Assembly (NCBI RefSeq): GCF_035918235.1
Contig: NZ_CP109485.1
Coordinates: forward strand, 434,001-498,000
Source of the DNA: Streptomyces sp. NBC_01445
GTDB lineage: Bacteria; Actinomycetota; Actinomycetes; Streptomycetales; Streptomycetaceae
DNA length: 64,000 bases
Direction: 5' to 3'
The position numbers were made by a program, and so were the translations under genes. Of the stretch, positions 8,024 to 16,660 are shown piece by piece. A model generated the notes under the pieces. That model saw nothing but the letters and a program-made list of their open reading frames with translations. It made no database searches and was not told the DNA's origin. Positions within the stretch are counted from its first letter, which is position 1. Every line of letters begins with the position of its first letter.

Positions 8024-8716
8024 TCAGTACTTTCCCGGCGTGCACAGGGTATTTTCCTTGCCCACGTCCATGCCCCAGTCGGAGGCAGAGACGCCTCCGA
8101 CGAAGTGCGTGGCCATGCCAGTTGAGCCGTCCTGTGACCGGCCGGCCTGTCGGGTCGTCGCCCGGCGCGCGCCGGTGGGTACGCGGTCGAGCCAGGACCC
8201 GAGTTCGGCGATGTCGCAGGAGTCGGATCTGACGTCGCAGGGGGCAGCGGCCAAGTCCACGCTCCGGACACCGCAGGCGACCCGGCTGAGCAGGGTCTGG
8301 AAGGTTTGGCGCTCATCCTCATCGAGCGCCTCAAGAAGCTGGTCTTCGGCTTCCCGCACCTGCCGTTGCAGGTCCTGGAGGGTGTTGACGCCCCGGGCCG
8401 TGGCGACGATCTTGCGCTGGCGCCGATCGGCGGGGTCGAGCCGGCGCTCGACGAAGCCGGCCGTGACGAGGTCGTCGATCAGGTGGGTCATCAGCGTGCG
8501 GTCGATCGCCAGGTACGTGGCCAGGGCGAGCTGATTTTGCTGGTCACCTCGGGCGACGACGGCGAGCGTCTGGTAGGCGCGGGCACCCTTCGGGACGTCA
8601 TCCAGGGCCGATGCGACGACGGTCCGGTACGCGCGCATCAGAACGAGGAGGGAGAGACAGAAGTCCCCTGCGACGTCGACACCGCCGACCGGCGTGGCCG
8701 GTGTCTCGGTGCTCAT
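8024..8716 (-). CDS. MarR family transcriptional regulator with an unusual C-terminal tail
   Basis: Residues 20-165 form a MarR winged-helix protein. ALATYLAIDRTLMTHLIDDL is the recognition region, and VERRLDPADRRQRKIVATARG is the wing with its usual DxRxR-like motif. The remaining 65 or so residues (from SVDLAAAPCDV to TLCTPGKY) do not look like MarR and carry several Cys, unusual for this length class (140-170 aa). The tail ends 118 bases from an IS remnant, so the original 3' end may have been replaced. ATG 8716 is preferred to GTG 8719. It is divergent from the FMN reductase, its probable target. Confidence 0.82.
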   Translation of the reverse strand: MSTETPATPVGGVDVAGDFCLSLLVLMRAYRTVVASALDDVPKGARAYQTLAVVARGDQQNQLALATYLAIDRTLMTHLIDDLVTAGFVERRLDPADRRQRKIVATARGVNTLQDLQRQVREAEDQLLEALDEDERQTFQTLLSRVACGVRSVDLAAAPCDVRSDSCDIAELGSWLDRVPTGARRATTRQAGRSQDGSTGMATHFVGGVSASDWGMDVGKENTLCTPGKY

Positions 8717-8743
8717 CACAGGAATGACACCGGCCTACTCATT

Positions 8744-8785
8744 GTTGGACAGATCATCTGCGCTGCATGCGATCTATCAGACAAC
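8744..8785. promoter_or_regulatory. possible MarR operator
   Basis: An imperfect inverted repeat between the divergent genes: GTTGGACAGATC on the left, GATCTATCAGACAAC on the right, 15 bases apart. Position and symmetry suit a MarR dimer, but the arms are uneven. Confidence 0.35.
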
Positions 8786-8827
8786 GCACCTTCGCGACGA
8801 AGTGCCGCAGATGAGAAGGCAAACGTC

Positions 8828-9403
8828 ATGCTCAAGATCGGCATCATCCTCGGCAGCACCCGCCCGAACCGCAACGGCGAACAGGTGGCGAAGTGGGTGC
8901 TCGACATCGCCTCGCGCCGCGACGACGCCACCTTTGAGCTCATCGACCTCCGCGACCACCCCTTGCCGCACTTCGACGAGCCTCTGTCGCCGATGTTCGG
9001 TCAGTACCAGCACGAGCACACCAAGCAATGGGCGGCCAAGATCGCGTCGTTCGACGGGTTCGTCATCGTGACACCGGAGTACAACCACGGGATCCCCGGC
9101 GTGCTCAAGAACGCCATCGACTTCCTCTACGCCGAGTGGAACAACAAGGCGGTCGGCTTCGTGTCCTACGGCGGGGTCGGCGGGGTGCGGGCCGTCGAGC
9201 ACCTGCGTCTCGTCGTCGCCGAGCTCCAGATGGCTGACGTACGCCAGCAGGTCGCACTGTCGATGATCACCGAATTCGAGAATTTCAGCGTCTTCAAGCC
9301 GGGCGCCCACAACCTGCCCGCCCTGAACACGATGCTCGACCAGGTCATCGCCTGGAGCACCGCGCTCGCACCGCTGCGCACGGCCGCGGCCGTCGCCGCC
9401 TGA
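8828..9403 (+). CDS. NADPH-dependent FMN reductase family protein
   Basis: A 191-residue flavodoxin-fold protein. The FMN phosphate loop is GSTRPNRNGEQVAKW (residues 8-22). TPEYNHGIPGVLKNAIDFL near residue 80 is the hallmark of this reductase family, and SYGGVGGVRAVEHLR follows. Such enzymes transfer electrons from NAD(P)H to FMN or to quinone or azo substrates in the cytoplasm. The gene is divergent from a MarR regulator, which suggests induction by a phenolic, quinone or oxidant stress. It is followed by its own terminator. Confidence 0.9.
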   Translation: MLKIGIILGSTRPNRNGEQVAKWVLDIASRRDDATFELIDLRDHPLPHFDEPLSPMFGQYQHEHTKQWAAKIASFDGFVIVTPEYNHGIPGVLKNAIDFLYAEWNNKAVGFVSYGGVGGVRAVEHLRLVVAELQMADVRQQVALSMITEFENFSVFKPGAHNLPALNTMLDQVIAWSTALAPLRTAAAVAA

Positions 9404-9438
9404 GCTGCCCGCCTGGCCCTGTTGACCCATCCAGCTTC

Positions 9439-9469
9439 AGATCCCGCCGACCGGCGGTTGGCGGGATCT
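9439..9469 (+). terminator. intrinsic terminator after the FMN reductase gene
   Basis: AGATCCCGCC and GGCGGGATCT form a perfect 10-base-pair stem around an 11-base loop, 35 bases after the stop codon. Confidence 0.7.
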
Positions 9470-9988
9470 CGAAGGCGCCATTCGATCCCCGCCGCCCCCA
9501 CACCACACCTTTGACCAGCTCAACCAACTGGGCCGAGAAGCAGCCCTGGGGATATTCGTCGCTGAATCTCATCAGGGCCACGGCTTCTCGGTCAGGCCGC
9601 CACGCTCCGGTGTCCAGACGCAGCCTCTGTCCCCCTACGGTCGGCAGCTGATCGTCGATGGAGACCTGCCGCTCCCCGCGTCCCGATTTCGGTACGCCTG
9701 TCAGCCGGCGAGGAAGGCCCTGAGGAAGGTCCTGTCTTAGCCATGGCCACGGGCGAGGCGGATGGCGACGTCGACGAAAACCCTGTGCGCCCCGACCTGG
9801 ATGATCAAAGGCGTCAACTACCCCGAGCGCGTCCACCACCACCGAGCCGGTCGGCACCGCAGTCGACGAAGCCCTGAACCGTCAATGCGCACGCCTCCAA
9901 GGATCAGCAGCAAACTCCACAAAAGCCGCTTAGCATGAAAGATAAGGCTTTATCTCCAGGCCCGCGCCGCAGCGGCAGGGAGGCCGTC
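9470..9988. other. gene-poor stretch before the GH15 gene
   Basis: No frame is convincing. A minus-strand reading near 9510-9650 gives REAVALMRFSDEYPQGCFSAQ, protein-like but with no identifiable start, family or neighbour. It may be a relic. GGGAGG just before 9989 is the ribosome-binding site of the next gene. Confidence 0.35.
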
Positions 9989-11821
9989 ATGGCGTTCGAC
10001 ACGACTGGTTTCGAGCAGGCCGACAGCCGCTACATTCCGATCCCCGAACACGGTCTGATCGGCGATCTTCGAACGACCGCCCTGGTCGGCACGAACGGCA
10101 CCATCGACTGGTACTGCTGCCCGCGCTTCGATGCGCCCAGCGTCTTCGGATCCATCCTCGATGCCGACCGCGGCGGGTCGTTCGAGTTGGCCGCCGAGGT
10201 CCCGACCCGCACCAGGCAGTTCTACTTCCCCGACACGAACGTGCTGATCACCCGGTTCTTCGCCGCGGACGGGGTGGCGGAGATACAGGACTTCATGCCC
10301 GTGATCGACGAGTCGCGCGAGGCAGCCCGACACCGGCTGATCCGGCGGGTGATCTGCGTCCGCGGAACTCTCCCCTTCAAGGCGCGGATCGCCCCCCGCT
10401 TCGGCTACGGCGCCGAAGCGCACACCACGCACCTCGAAGGCCACACGGCGGTGTTCCGCTCCCCGTCACTGACGCTGGCGCTGACCGCCACCGCACCCCT
10501 GGAAAGCGACGGCCTGGACGTGTGGTCGCACTTCAAACTCCTTGAGGGCGAGTCCAACGTGTTCGCCCTCGACCAGATCGGCGACGACGTCCCCGCCCGG
10601 TCGTGCCCGCGCGCCGAGGCGCAGGAGCAGGCGGAGGCAACCGTCCGGTTCTGGCGCCGCTGGCTGGCCGGTTCGCGCTACCACGGGCGGTGGCGGGAGA
10701 CGGTGAACCGCTCCGCGCTGGTGCTGAAGCTGCTCACCTACGCACCGACCGGGGCGATCGTCGCCGCACCGACCACCAGCCTGCCCGAGCAGATCGGCGG
10801 CGAGCGCAACTGGGACTACCGCTATGTCTGGGTCCGCGACGCCGCCTTCTGCGTCTACGCGATGCTGCGCCTGGGGTTCACCTCGGAGGCCGAGGCGTTC
10901 ATGGGGTTCATCTCCGAGCGGGGCATCCTGCGGGGCACGGGGGAGGGCGGTCCGTTGCAGATCATGTACGGCATCGACGGGCGCAGCGAGCTGCCCGAGT
11001 ACGAGCTGCCGCACCTGGAGGGCTACCTCGGCTCCGCACCGGTCCGGGTGGGCAACGCCGCCACCGGCCAGCTCCAGCTGGACATCTACGGTGCGCTGAT
11101 CGACTCGATCTATCTCTACGACAAGTGGGGACAGCCGATCAGCAGCGACCACTGGGACGAGGTCGGTGCCGTGGTGGACTGGCTCTGCGACCACTGGGAC
11201 CAGCCCGACGAGGGAATCTGGGAGACCCGCGCGGGCCGGCGGAACTTCGTGTACTCGCGACTGATGTGCTGGGTGGCACTGGAGCGCGCGATACGCATGG
11301 CGAACCGCCGGGGACTGCCGGCGGACCTGACCCGCTGGCGGAAGTCCCGGGACGCGATCTACCGGCAGATCATGCAGCGCGGCTGGTCGGCCGAGCGAGA
11401 GGCGTTCGTCCAGGGGCTGGACGGCCACGTGCTGGACGCCTCGCTGCTGATGATGCCGATGGCGAAGTTCATCGCGCCCACCGACCCCAAGTGGCTCTCC
11501 ACCCTGGACGCCCTCACGGCAGACCTGGTCTCCGACTCCCTGGTCCACCGCTACGACTCGGCCGCCAGCCCCGACGGCCTGCACGGCCCCGAGGGCACCT
11601 TCTCGATCTGCTCCTTCTGGTACGTCGAGGCACTGACCCGCGCAGGCCGGCTGGAGGAGGCCAGGCTTGCCTTCGAGAAGATGCTCACCTACGCCAACCA
11701 CCTCGGTCTGTTCGCCGAGGAGATCGGCCCGACCGGAGAGCAACTCGGCAACTTCCCCCAGGCCTTCACCCACCTCTCGCTGATCAGCGCCGCCTTCAAC
11801 CTCGACCGCGCACTCGGCTGA
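9989..11821 (+). CDS. glycoside hydrolase family 15 protein (glucoamylase/trehalase-like)
   Basis: A 610-residue cytoplasmic protein. It opens with the N-terminal domain typical of actinobacterial GH15 enzymes (IPEHGLIGDLRTTALVG, GTIDWYCCPRFDAPSVFG). The (alpha/alpha)6 barrel contains NWDYRYVWVRDAAFCVYAM. DEGIWETR (about residue 407) should hold the general acid and EEIGPTGEQLGNFPQA (about 576) the general base. Relatives hydrolyse alpha-1,4-glucans or trehalose with inversion, and the sequence alone does not separate these. ATG 9989 is preferred to 9935 because GGGAGG lies eight bases upstream and the family begins at this point. There is no signal peptide, so it probably works on storage or osmolyte glucose. 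Confidence 0.9.
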   Translation: MAFDTTGFEQADSRYIPIPEHGLIGDLRTTALVGTNGTIDWYCCPRFDAPSVFGSILDADRGGSFELAAEVPTRTRQFYFPDTNVLITRFFAADGVAEIQDFMPVIDESREAARHRLIRRVICVRGTLPFKARIAPRFGYGAEAHTTHLEGHTAVFRSPSLTLALTATAPLESDGLDVWSHFKLLEGESNVFALDQIGDDVPARSCPRAEAQEQAEATVRFWRRWLAGSRYHGRWRETVNRSALVLKLLTYAPTGAIVAAPTTSLPEQIGGERNWDYRYVWVRDAAFCVYAMLRLGFTSEAEAFMGFISERGILRGTGEGGPLQIMYGIDGRSELPEYELPHLEGYLGSAPVRVGNAATGQLQLDIYGALIDSIYLYDKWGQPISSDHWDEVGAVVDWLCDHWDQPDEGIWETRAGRRNFVYSRLMCWVALERAIRMANRRGLPADLTRWRKSRDAIYRQIMQRGWSAEREAFVQGLDGHVLDASLLMMPMAKFIAPTDPKWLSTLDALTADLVSDSLVHRYDSAASPDGLHGPEGTFSICSFWYVEALTRAGRLEEARLAFEKMLTYANHLGLFAEEIGPTGEQLGNFPQAFTHLSLISAAFNLDRALG

Positions 11822-12560
11822 CGCGGCACCGCCGCCGAACGCAGCGCCCGACGCGGGAGTTGTTCCGCCGTTACGGCCGTCTGCGCGTCATCTCGGCCGC
11901 CGCTGTGCACCCACCCGAGCCTGATCGGCAGAACCTGCCCCGTCCCCTGCACCCATCGGCGCCGTCAGCCAATGAGGAACTGGCTGCCGCACTGGCCACC
12001 GCGGAACTCTCGGCCTCAAGACCCGAACCAATGTGTCGCTCTCCCCCAGTCCTCACGTGGCGACGGGTCACCGACGGCCGGCTCTTGGCCAGAGTGAGTG
12101 AGAAGGCGCTCGCAGAATCTGGTGTTGAGCACTCCAGCTGGCCAACTGTGCCACCTGGAAGGCCGACGCCGGAGCACCCAGCCGCAACAACACCGCCCCC
12201 CCAGCAGCACGCGGTGGCCACAGCGTGCTGCCAGCCATGGGACCACCAACTCGCCGGCCACCGTGGCCAGTATCAGCGCACCGTTGCCCAGGCCCGCCTT
12301 GTCGCTGTCCCCGCCCGGCTGCCGCCGTTGCCGCTCCTCGGAGTGTGGATGCCCGGGAGCGCGGAACGACGACCGCTCACGGACCTTTCGCGATCCTGAT
12401 GGAAGGTGCCTGGCTCGCAATGCTGAGGGGGCGGGCCCACCGGCGGAATCTGTCTACCTGCGGGTCGCAGCTTCGCGCCTGCGAGGATCCCGCGTTGATG
12501 GCGTCGGCCTTCCGTGGAACCCGTCATGGGCGCGAGCGTCAGTGATCATCCGCGGCTGGG
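11822..12560. other. 0.7 kb stretch with degraded coding traces
   Basis: No intact gene is visible. One minus-strand segment (12181-12300, listed separately) resembles part of an MFS transporter. The rest shows neither start signals nor family resemblance. Confidence 0.4.
12181..12300 (-). pseudogene. possible MFS transporter fragment
   Basis: Forty residues (AGLGNGALILATVAGELVVPWLAARCGHRVLLGG and neighbours) resemble the start of an MFS transmembrane pair and the cytoplasmic loop motif after it. The flanking sequence in the same frame is not membrane-like, so this is at best a relic. Confidence 0.35.
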
Positions 12561-13019
12561 CTACAGGTCCTTGCAGATCCGGCGGGCCTCGTCCAGCTCC
12601 TTCTTCACCTTCGCGTCAAAGTCGAAGACTCGTGCGTGGCGGTCCTGGGAGCGGCGGATGGCCTGCGCAAGCGGCTTGTATTTGGCGTCCCCCGCGGCGG
12701 CGGAGGCGGAGAGGGCTCCCGCTGCGGCATAGCGGTTGACAGCGATGTCGCCGTCCGGTCCCTTCGCCACGTACTTCGACTCGTCGAATCCGTCGAGTGC
12801 CTGGCAGGCCGCGCGGACGTCGCCTGCCGGGGCGGATCCCGCGGCCGTGGCGCTGCTGCTGTCGTCGCCGAGTGACCAAGCCACTCCTACTCCCCCGCCG
12901 CCGAGCACGAGCCCCAGCAGCAGCGAGACACCCACAGTTGTCGTACGGCTTCGGGACGCCGAGGATGCTATGGGAGTGGTTGCCTGGGCAGGCACGGCGT
13001 GAGGCTGCTGTGATTCCAT
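12561..13019 (-). CDS. small membrane-anchored or secreted protein, unknown function
   Basis: 152 residues in three parts. A Ser/Thr/Ala-rich N-terminal tail comes first, then one hydrophobic segment at about 29-50 (TTVGVSLLLGLVLGGGGVGVAW), then a soluble, presumably extracytoplasmic part with charged helices. That part contains two Cys (ACQALDGF and RRICKDL at the C-terminus) that could pair. The family is not recognised. Composition is clearly protein-like (DAKVKKELDEARRICKDL), which supports a real gene despite a weak ribosome-binding site at ATG 13019. It has no close same-strand partner. Confidence 0.6.
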   Translation of the reverse strand: MESQQPHAVPAQATTPIASSASRSRTTTVGVSLLLGLVLGGGGVGVAWSLGDDSSSATAAGSAPAGDVRAACQALDGFDESKYVAKGPDGDIAVNRYAAAGALSASAAAGDAKYKPLAQAIRRSQDRHARVFDFDAKVKKELDEARRICKDL

Positions 13020-13529
13020 CCGGCCAAAGGTAGTGCGAAGGCCCGTCGGGATCGTCAGCGGGCCGGTGTGCTTGTTCCGCTGCAGGCTGACTCGGTCCTA
13101 GGCGGTGCTGGCGTGCACCGGCTGGTGATGGGTTCGATGAGTTCACAAGTTTCGATGCGTTCACACGTACTGCCGTATCAGGGTGACCTGGATGAGCGCC
13201 TCGCAGCGGCAGGCGAGCTTGGCGTCCATGTCGCGCCGCCCTGGTCTGCTTCAACAGCCAGATCCGGCACCCGACGCGGCGGCGGGCGCCTTGTAACGCT
13301 CCCGGCCGAAGCCCGATGGGCGTCCGCCGGTGGAACTGCGTGCAGCCGGTCCCCGGTCTGGTCGCCCTCTTCCAGATGGTGCGGATCCGGCGGCGCCGCG
13401 GGCGTAAAGGACATGTTCGGGGATGAATCCCAACAGACGGGAATCCGGGGCGAGTCGGGAATGAAGGCGCAGCGGCTGCGTGTTGACCAGCGCCCTCCCA
13501 CTCTCGCACCCCTGGAAGAAGGCAGGCCC
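13020..13529. other. 0.5 kb stretch without a gene
   Basis: Only shadow frames are open. I recognise no protein, RNA or terminator. The stretch leads into the quinone-oxidoreductase fragment at 13530. Confidence 0.4.
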
Positions 13530-13641
13530 ATGGTCTCCTCGCCGGCCACGATGCGCGCCGTCCGGCTCTCCGCCCCCGGCACCGTGGACAACCTGCGGCT
13601 GACAACGATCCCGCTTCCGCCCGAAAGGGATGGCTGGGTGC
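13530..13641 (+). pseudogene. zinc-type alcohol dehydrogenase / quinone oxidoreductase, 5' fragment
   Basis: ATG 13530 begins MVSSPATMRAVRLSAPGTVD, then NLRLTTIPLPPERDGWVLYR. This is the first beta-strand pair of MDR-family quinone oxidoreductases (usual form MRAVRI..PG..VLRL.EVP.PEP..GWVLVRV). After about 37 residues the match ends and the frame runs into the antisense 3' end of the GlxA-type regulator, stopping at 13700. GGAAGAAGG upstream looks like a surviving ribosome-binding site. The body of the gene has been deleted. Confidence 0.55.
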
Positions 13642-13678
13642 TGTACCGCCAACCACACCGGCCCACCACGATCTTCAA

Positions 13679-14617
13679 TCAGCTGAACGTGCGCCGGTAG
13701 GCGTGAGGGCTGACTCCGGTGGTGCGCTTGAAGCGGTCGCGGAAGGCGGTGGGTGAGCCGAAGCCGACCTGGGTGCCGATGCGTTCGACGGAGTGGCGTG
13801 TGGTCTCGAGGAGGTGCTGGGCCTGACGGATGCGGGCGCGGTGGAGCCACTGGAGCGGCGTGGTGCCGGTCTGTTCCCGGAAGCGGCGGATCAGGGTCCG
13901 GGTGCTCGTTCCGGCATGGGCTGCGATGTCGGCGAGCGTGAGGTCGGCGCCCAGATTGTCCTGCAGCCAGTTGAGCAGGGGTTCGAGGACGGAGCCCTGG
14001 GGGGTGGGCGCGCGGTCGTGGACGATGAACTGTGCTTGTCCGCCCTCGCGTTCCAGAGGCATGACGGACAGCCGGGCGGCGTCGGCGGCGACGGCCGAGC
14101 CGTAGTCCTTGCGGATCATGTGCAGGCATAGGTCCAGGCCGGCGGCAGCGCCGGCGGAGGTGAGGATCTGGCCGTTGTCGACGTACAGGACATCCGGGTC
14201 GACCTCGATGTCCGGGTAGGTGGTAGCGAGGAGGTCGGCCGCGATCCAGTGGGTAGTGGCGTGAAGGCCGTCCAGGAGCCCGGTCGCGGCCAGCGGGAAG
14301 GTGCCCGAGCAGATGGAGGCGATACGCGTTCCGTCCTCGGCCGCCGCTCGCAACGCGTCGCGAACGGCGGGGGCGAGCGGCGCCGCGGGGGCGTCGGTGC
14401 CAGGCACGATGATCGTGTCCGCGCCCTTGAGCCCCTCCAGCCCCCAAGGCGCGCGCAGAGTGAAAGCACCCGCATCGATCTCCGGCGTCTCCGCGCACAC
14501 ACGGATCTGGTAGCCGGGACGGCCGTCCGGGAGACGGGTGCGGGTGAAGACCTCGATCGGGGTGGACAGGTCGAACGGGATCACCCGGTCCAGTGCCAGG
14601 ACAGCGACAGTGTGCAT
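13679..14617 (-). CDS. GlxA family transcriptional regulator (DJ-1/PfpI plus AraC HTH)
   Basis: 312 residues in two parts. Residues 1-180 are a DJ-1/PfpI-like sensor domain (VAVLALDRVIPFDLSTPIEVF, ICSGTFPLAATGLLDG, the latter at the position of the nucleophile elbow). Residues 215-312 are an AraC-type DNA-binding domain with two helix-turn-helices (LADIAAHAGTSTRTLIRRFREQTG and RIGTQVGFGSPTAFRDRFKR). ATG 14617 is chosen because the sensor domain starts there. It is divergent from an operon whose first gene is another DJ-1-like protein. Regulators of this type commonly control such neighbours. Its 3' end overlaps the quinone-oxidoreductase relic. Confidence 0.9.
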   Translation of the reverse strand: MHTVAVLALDRVIPFDLSTPIEVFTRTRLPDGRPGYQIRVCAETPEIDAGAFTLRAPWGLEGLKGADTIIVPGTDAPAAPLAPAVRDALRAAAEDGTRIASICSGTFPLAATGLLDGLHATTHWIAADLLATTYPDIEVDPDVLYVDNGQILTSAGAAAGLDLCLHMIRKDYGSAVAADAARLSVMPLEREGGQAQFIVHDRAPTPQGSVLEPLLNWLQDNLGADLTLADIAAHAGTSTRTLIRRFREQTGTTPLQWLHRARIRQAQHLLETTRHSVERIGTQVGFGSPTAFRDRFKRTTGVSPHAYRRTFS

Positions 14618-14827
14618 GGCCAGAAGATACCGCTCCTCCAGGTGCACGGCCTTGGCCCGGGCACCCTGCTATTCATTCTTTCACCAGCTCAGCGGCCTCT
14701 TCACCGGTGTTGGCGTTATTCCGTTGAAAGGTGTCACTAATGCCACTGGGGCAGGAATCGGCAGCCGAATAGCGTCGGGAGCGAGCCCGGTGCCGACCGG
14801 GCCTGTCGCACTCCGAAGGAACCCTTC

Positions 14828-15517
14828 ATGCACGCCCAGATCGTCCTGTTCGACGGCTTCGATCCACTCGATGCCGTCGGCCCCTATGAAGTGCTGTACG
14901 CCGGCGGCACCGCCTCCGGCGGTGCGGTGAGCGTGGAGCTGGTTTCCGCCGAAGGCCCGCGTGAGGTGGTCAGCGGCACCGGGGGCCTGGTGCTGCGTGC
15001 CACCGCCGCCCTCGACCCCACACGCGCGGGCCTGATTCTCGTCCCCGGCGCCTCGGGCCGCGTGGGGGAACCCGGCGAAGTCCCTGACCATGACGCGGGG
15101 GCCGGGGAGTGGCAGCAGGACGAATTCATCCCCGTGCTACTGGGCCGCACCCTGACCACCGAGCTGCCTGCGCTGCTGAAGGCGGCGATGGACAATCCGG
15201 AGGTGACGGTCGGCGCGGTGTGCGGCGGCTCGCTCGTCCTGGCCATGGCAGACCTGCTGGAGGGCCGCCATGCGACCACCCACGACTTGGGCCTGGACAT
15301 GCTCGATGCCACCGGCGCCCACGCGGTGAGCGCCCGCGTCGTCGATGACGGCGACCTCGTCACCGGCGCCGGTGTCACCTCCGGCCTCGACCTGGGCCTG
15401 TACCTGCTGGAGCGCGAGGTGGGACCCCAGATCGCCCACGCCGTCGAGGAGTTGTTCGCTCATGAACGCCGCGGCACCGTCTGGCGTCATCACGGCCCGG
15501 CGCCCGCCGGCCTCTGA
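14828..15517 (+). CDS. DJ-1/PfpI family protein (isonitrile hydratase-like)
   Basis: A 229-residue single-domain DJ-1/PfpI protein. The nucleophile elbow is VGAVCGGSLVLAMADLLEG, with Cys near residue 128, followed by HATTH. LVTGAGVTSGLDLGLYLLER near the C-terminus is the usual closing motif. GAAGGAA lies seven bases before ATG 14828. The family includes isonitrile hydratases, glyoxalase-III-like enzymes and amidase-like proteins, and activity cannot be fixed from sequence. The segment RVGEPGEVPDHDAGAGEW is longer than typical. It is the first gene of a likely four-gene operon divergent from the GlxA-type regulator. Confidence 0.87.
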   Translation: MHAQIVLFDGFDPLDAVGPYEVLYAGGTASGGAVSVELVSAEGPREVVSGTGGLVLRATAALDPTRAGLILVPGASGRVGEPGEVPDHDAGAGEWQQDEFIPVLLGRTLTTELPALLKAAMDNPEVTVGAVCGGSLVLAMADLLEGRHATTHDLGLDMLDATGAHAVSARVVDDGDLVTGAGVTSGLDLGLYLLEREVGPQIAHAVEELFAHERRGTVWRHHGPAPAGL

Positions 15518-15582
15518 CCACACACCGCACCTGCACTCGTATCACCTCTGCTCACATCGCACCGTGAGGAAGCAACAAGAGC

Positions 15583-15903
15583 ATGTCCGTTGAAGGCACG
15601 TGGGACCTGTCCGTCTCCACCCCCATCGGCAAGATCAAGGCCGTCGTCGAACTACTGCGCCAGGACGGTGTCCTGTCCGGGGCCGCCCATGGGACGGGAG
15701 AGGAAGTCCCACTCAGCGATATCGCCCTCGACGGCGACCGGCTCACCTGGAAACAGACCGTCACCAAGCCCCTGCGCCTGAACCTTGCCTTCGCCGTGAC
15801 GATCAGTGGCGACACGTTGACCGGCACCTCCAAGGCCGGACGCCTCCCGGCATCGAAGGTCACCGGCCGGCGCCGTGCCGTCCGAGCGGCGACGGAACAC
15901 TGA
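15583..15903 (+). CDS. small beta-rich protein, unknown function, 106 aa
   Basis: 106 residues with alternating strand-like segments (GTWDLSVSTPIGKIKAVVELL, LSDIALDGDRLTWKQTV, LRLNLAFAVTISGDTLTGTSKAG). This is the pattern of a small beta-barrel of the kind that accompanies lipid- or ligand-binding folds. No signal peptide or membrane segment. GAGGAAG precedes ATG 15583. It lies 65 bases after the DJ-1-like gene and two bases before the next start, so it belongs to the same operon. Function not recognised. Confidence 0.72.
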   Translation: MSVEGTWDLSVSTPIGKIKAVVELLRQDGVLSGAAHGTGEEVPLSDIALDGDRLTWKQTVTKPLRLNLAFAVTISGDTLTGTSKAGRLPASKVTGRRRAVRAATEH

Positions 15904-15905
15904 CC

Positions 15906-16367
15906 ATGACGAAACTCCTCCTCTCCCTGCACGTCCTGGCCGCCGTGCTGGCCATCGGTCCAGTCACCGTCGCCGCGAGCATGTTCCCCAGAGCACTGCG
16001 CCGCATCGACGCCGACCCGGGTGACCACGAGGCGATCCTGACCCTGCGGATGCTGCACCGGATCTGCCGCGCCTACGCGGCCGTCGGCATCGCGGTTCCC
16101 GTCTTCGGGTTCGCCACGGCCGGCAGCCTCGGCGTCCTCGGCAGTGGGTGGCTGATCGCCTCGATCCTGCTGACCGCCGCGGCCGCCGCCACCCTGGCGC
16201 TGCTGATCCTTCCCGCCCAGGACAACGCTCTCGCTGTCGCGCAGACGCCCGGTCCCGGCTCCCGATCCGCCGGCCGCCTCGCCATGCTCACCGGCGTCTT
16301 CAACCTGCTGTGGGCAGCGGTCACCGTCCTGATGATCGTCCGTCCCGGCTCCACCACAGGAGCATGA
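15906..16367 (+). CDS. integral membrane protein, DUF2269-like
   Basis: 153 residues with four predicted membrane spans: the N-terminal LLLSLHVLAAVLAIGPVTVAA, then segments near 55-75, 80-105 and 130-148. The order and the early conserved His fit the DUF2269 group of predicted integral membrane proteins. ATG 15906 follows the previous stop by two bases, and the next gene starts inside this stop codon (ATGA), so translation is coupled. Role unknown. Co-occurrence with a DJ-1-like protein suggests a stress or detoxification setting. Confidence 0.78.
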   Translation: MTKLLLSLHVLAAVLAIGPVTVAASMFPRALRRIDADPGDHEAILTLRMLHRICRAYAAVGIAVPVFGFATAGSLGVLGSGWLIASILLTAAAAATLALLILPAQDNALAVAQTPGPGSRSAGRLAMLTGVFNLLWAAVTVLMIVRPGSTTGA

Positions 16368-16660
16368 CCGTGCGCTATCGCCCCTTGCGCATCGCCGCAC
16401 ATGTCGAACTCATCTCACTGGTCATCATGTTGGCCAACCTCGCCACCGCGCACCTCAAACCCATCTCCTCCTTGATGGGCCCCACCCACGGCTGCGCCTA
16501 CCTGTTCGTCGTGATCGCGACCTGGCGCCTCAACCCGGCCACAGCCACGGCCACCACCAAGGCCACTGCCGCCATTCCCGGCATCGGCGGTCTCCTCGCG
16601 CTGCGTCAGCTCTCACCCGGCACCATGGATCAACACAGCCGGGACGCCGTTCAGACCTGA
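16364..16660 (+). CDS. small membrane protein, DUF3817-like
   Basis: 98 residues. The first half (RIAAHVELISLVIMLANLATAHLKPI, then GPTHGCAYLFVVIATWRL) gives two membrane spans around a His-containing turn. This fits the small DUF3817 membrane family, which has the pattern E..s.l.L...mplK.........HG..f. The second half has a hydrophobic GIGGLLALRQL and a short hydrophilic tail. Its ATG overlaps the TGA of the preceding gene, making it the fourth and last member of the operon. Confidence 0.7.
   Translation: MTVRYRPLRIAAHVELISLVIMLANLATAHLKPISSLMGPTHGCAYLFVVIATWRLNPATATATTKATAAIPGIGGLLALRQLSPGTMDQHSRDAVQT

Noticed and set aside
10603..12399. 598-residue plus-strand frame
   Set aside because: It is the +1 shadow of the GH15 gene, with extreme Arg/Pro content and no recognisable motif.
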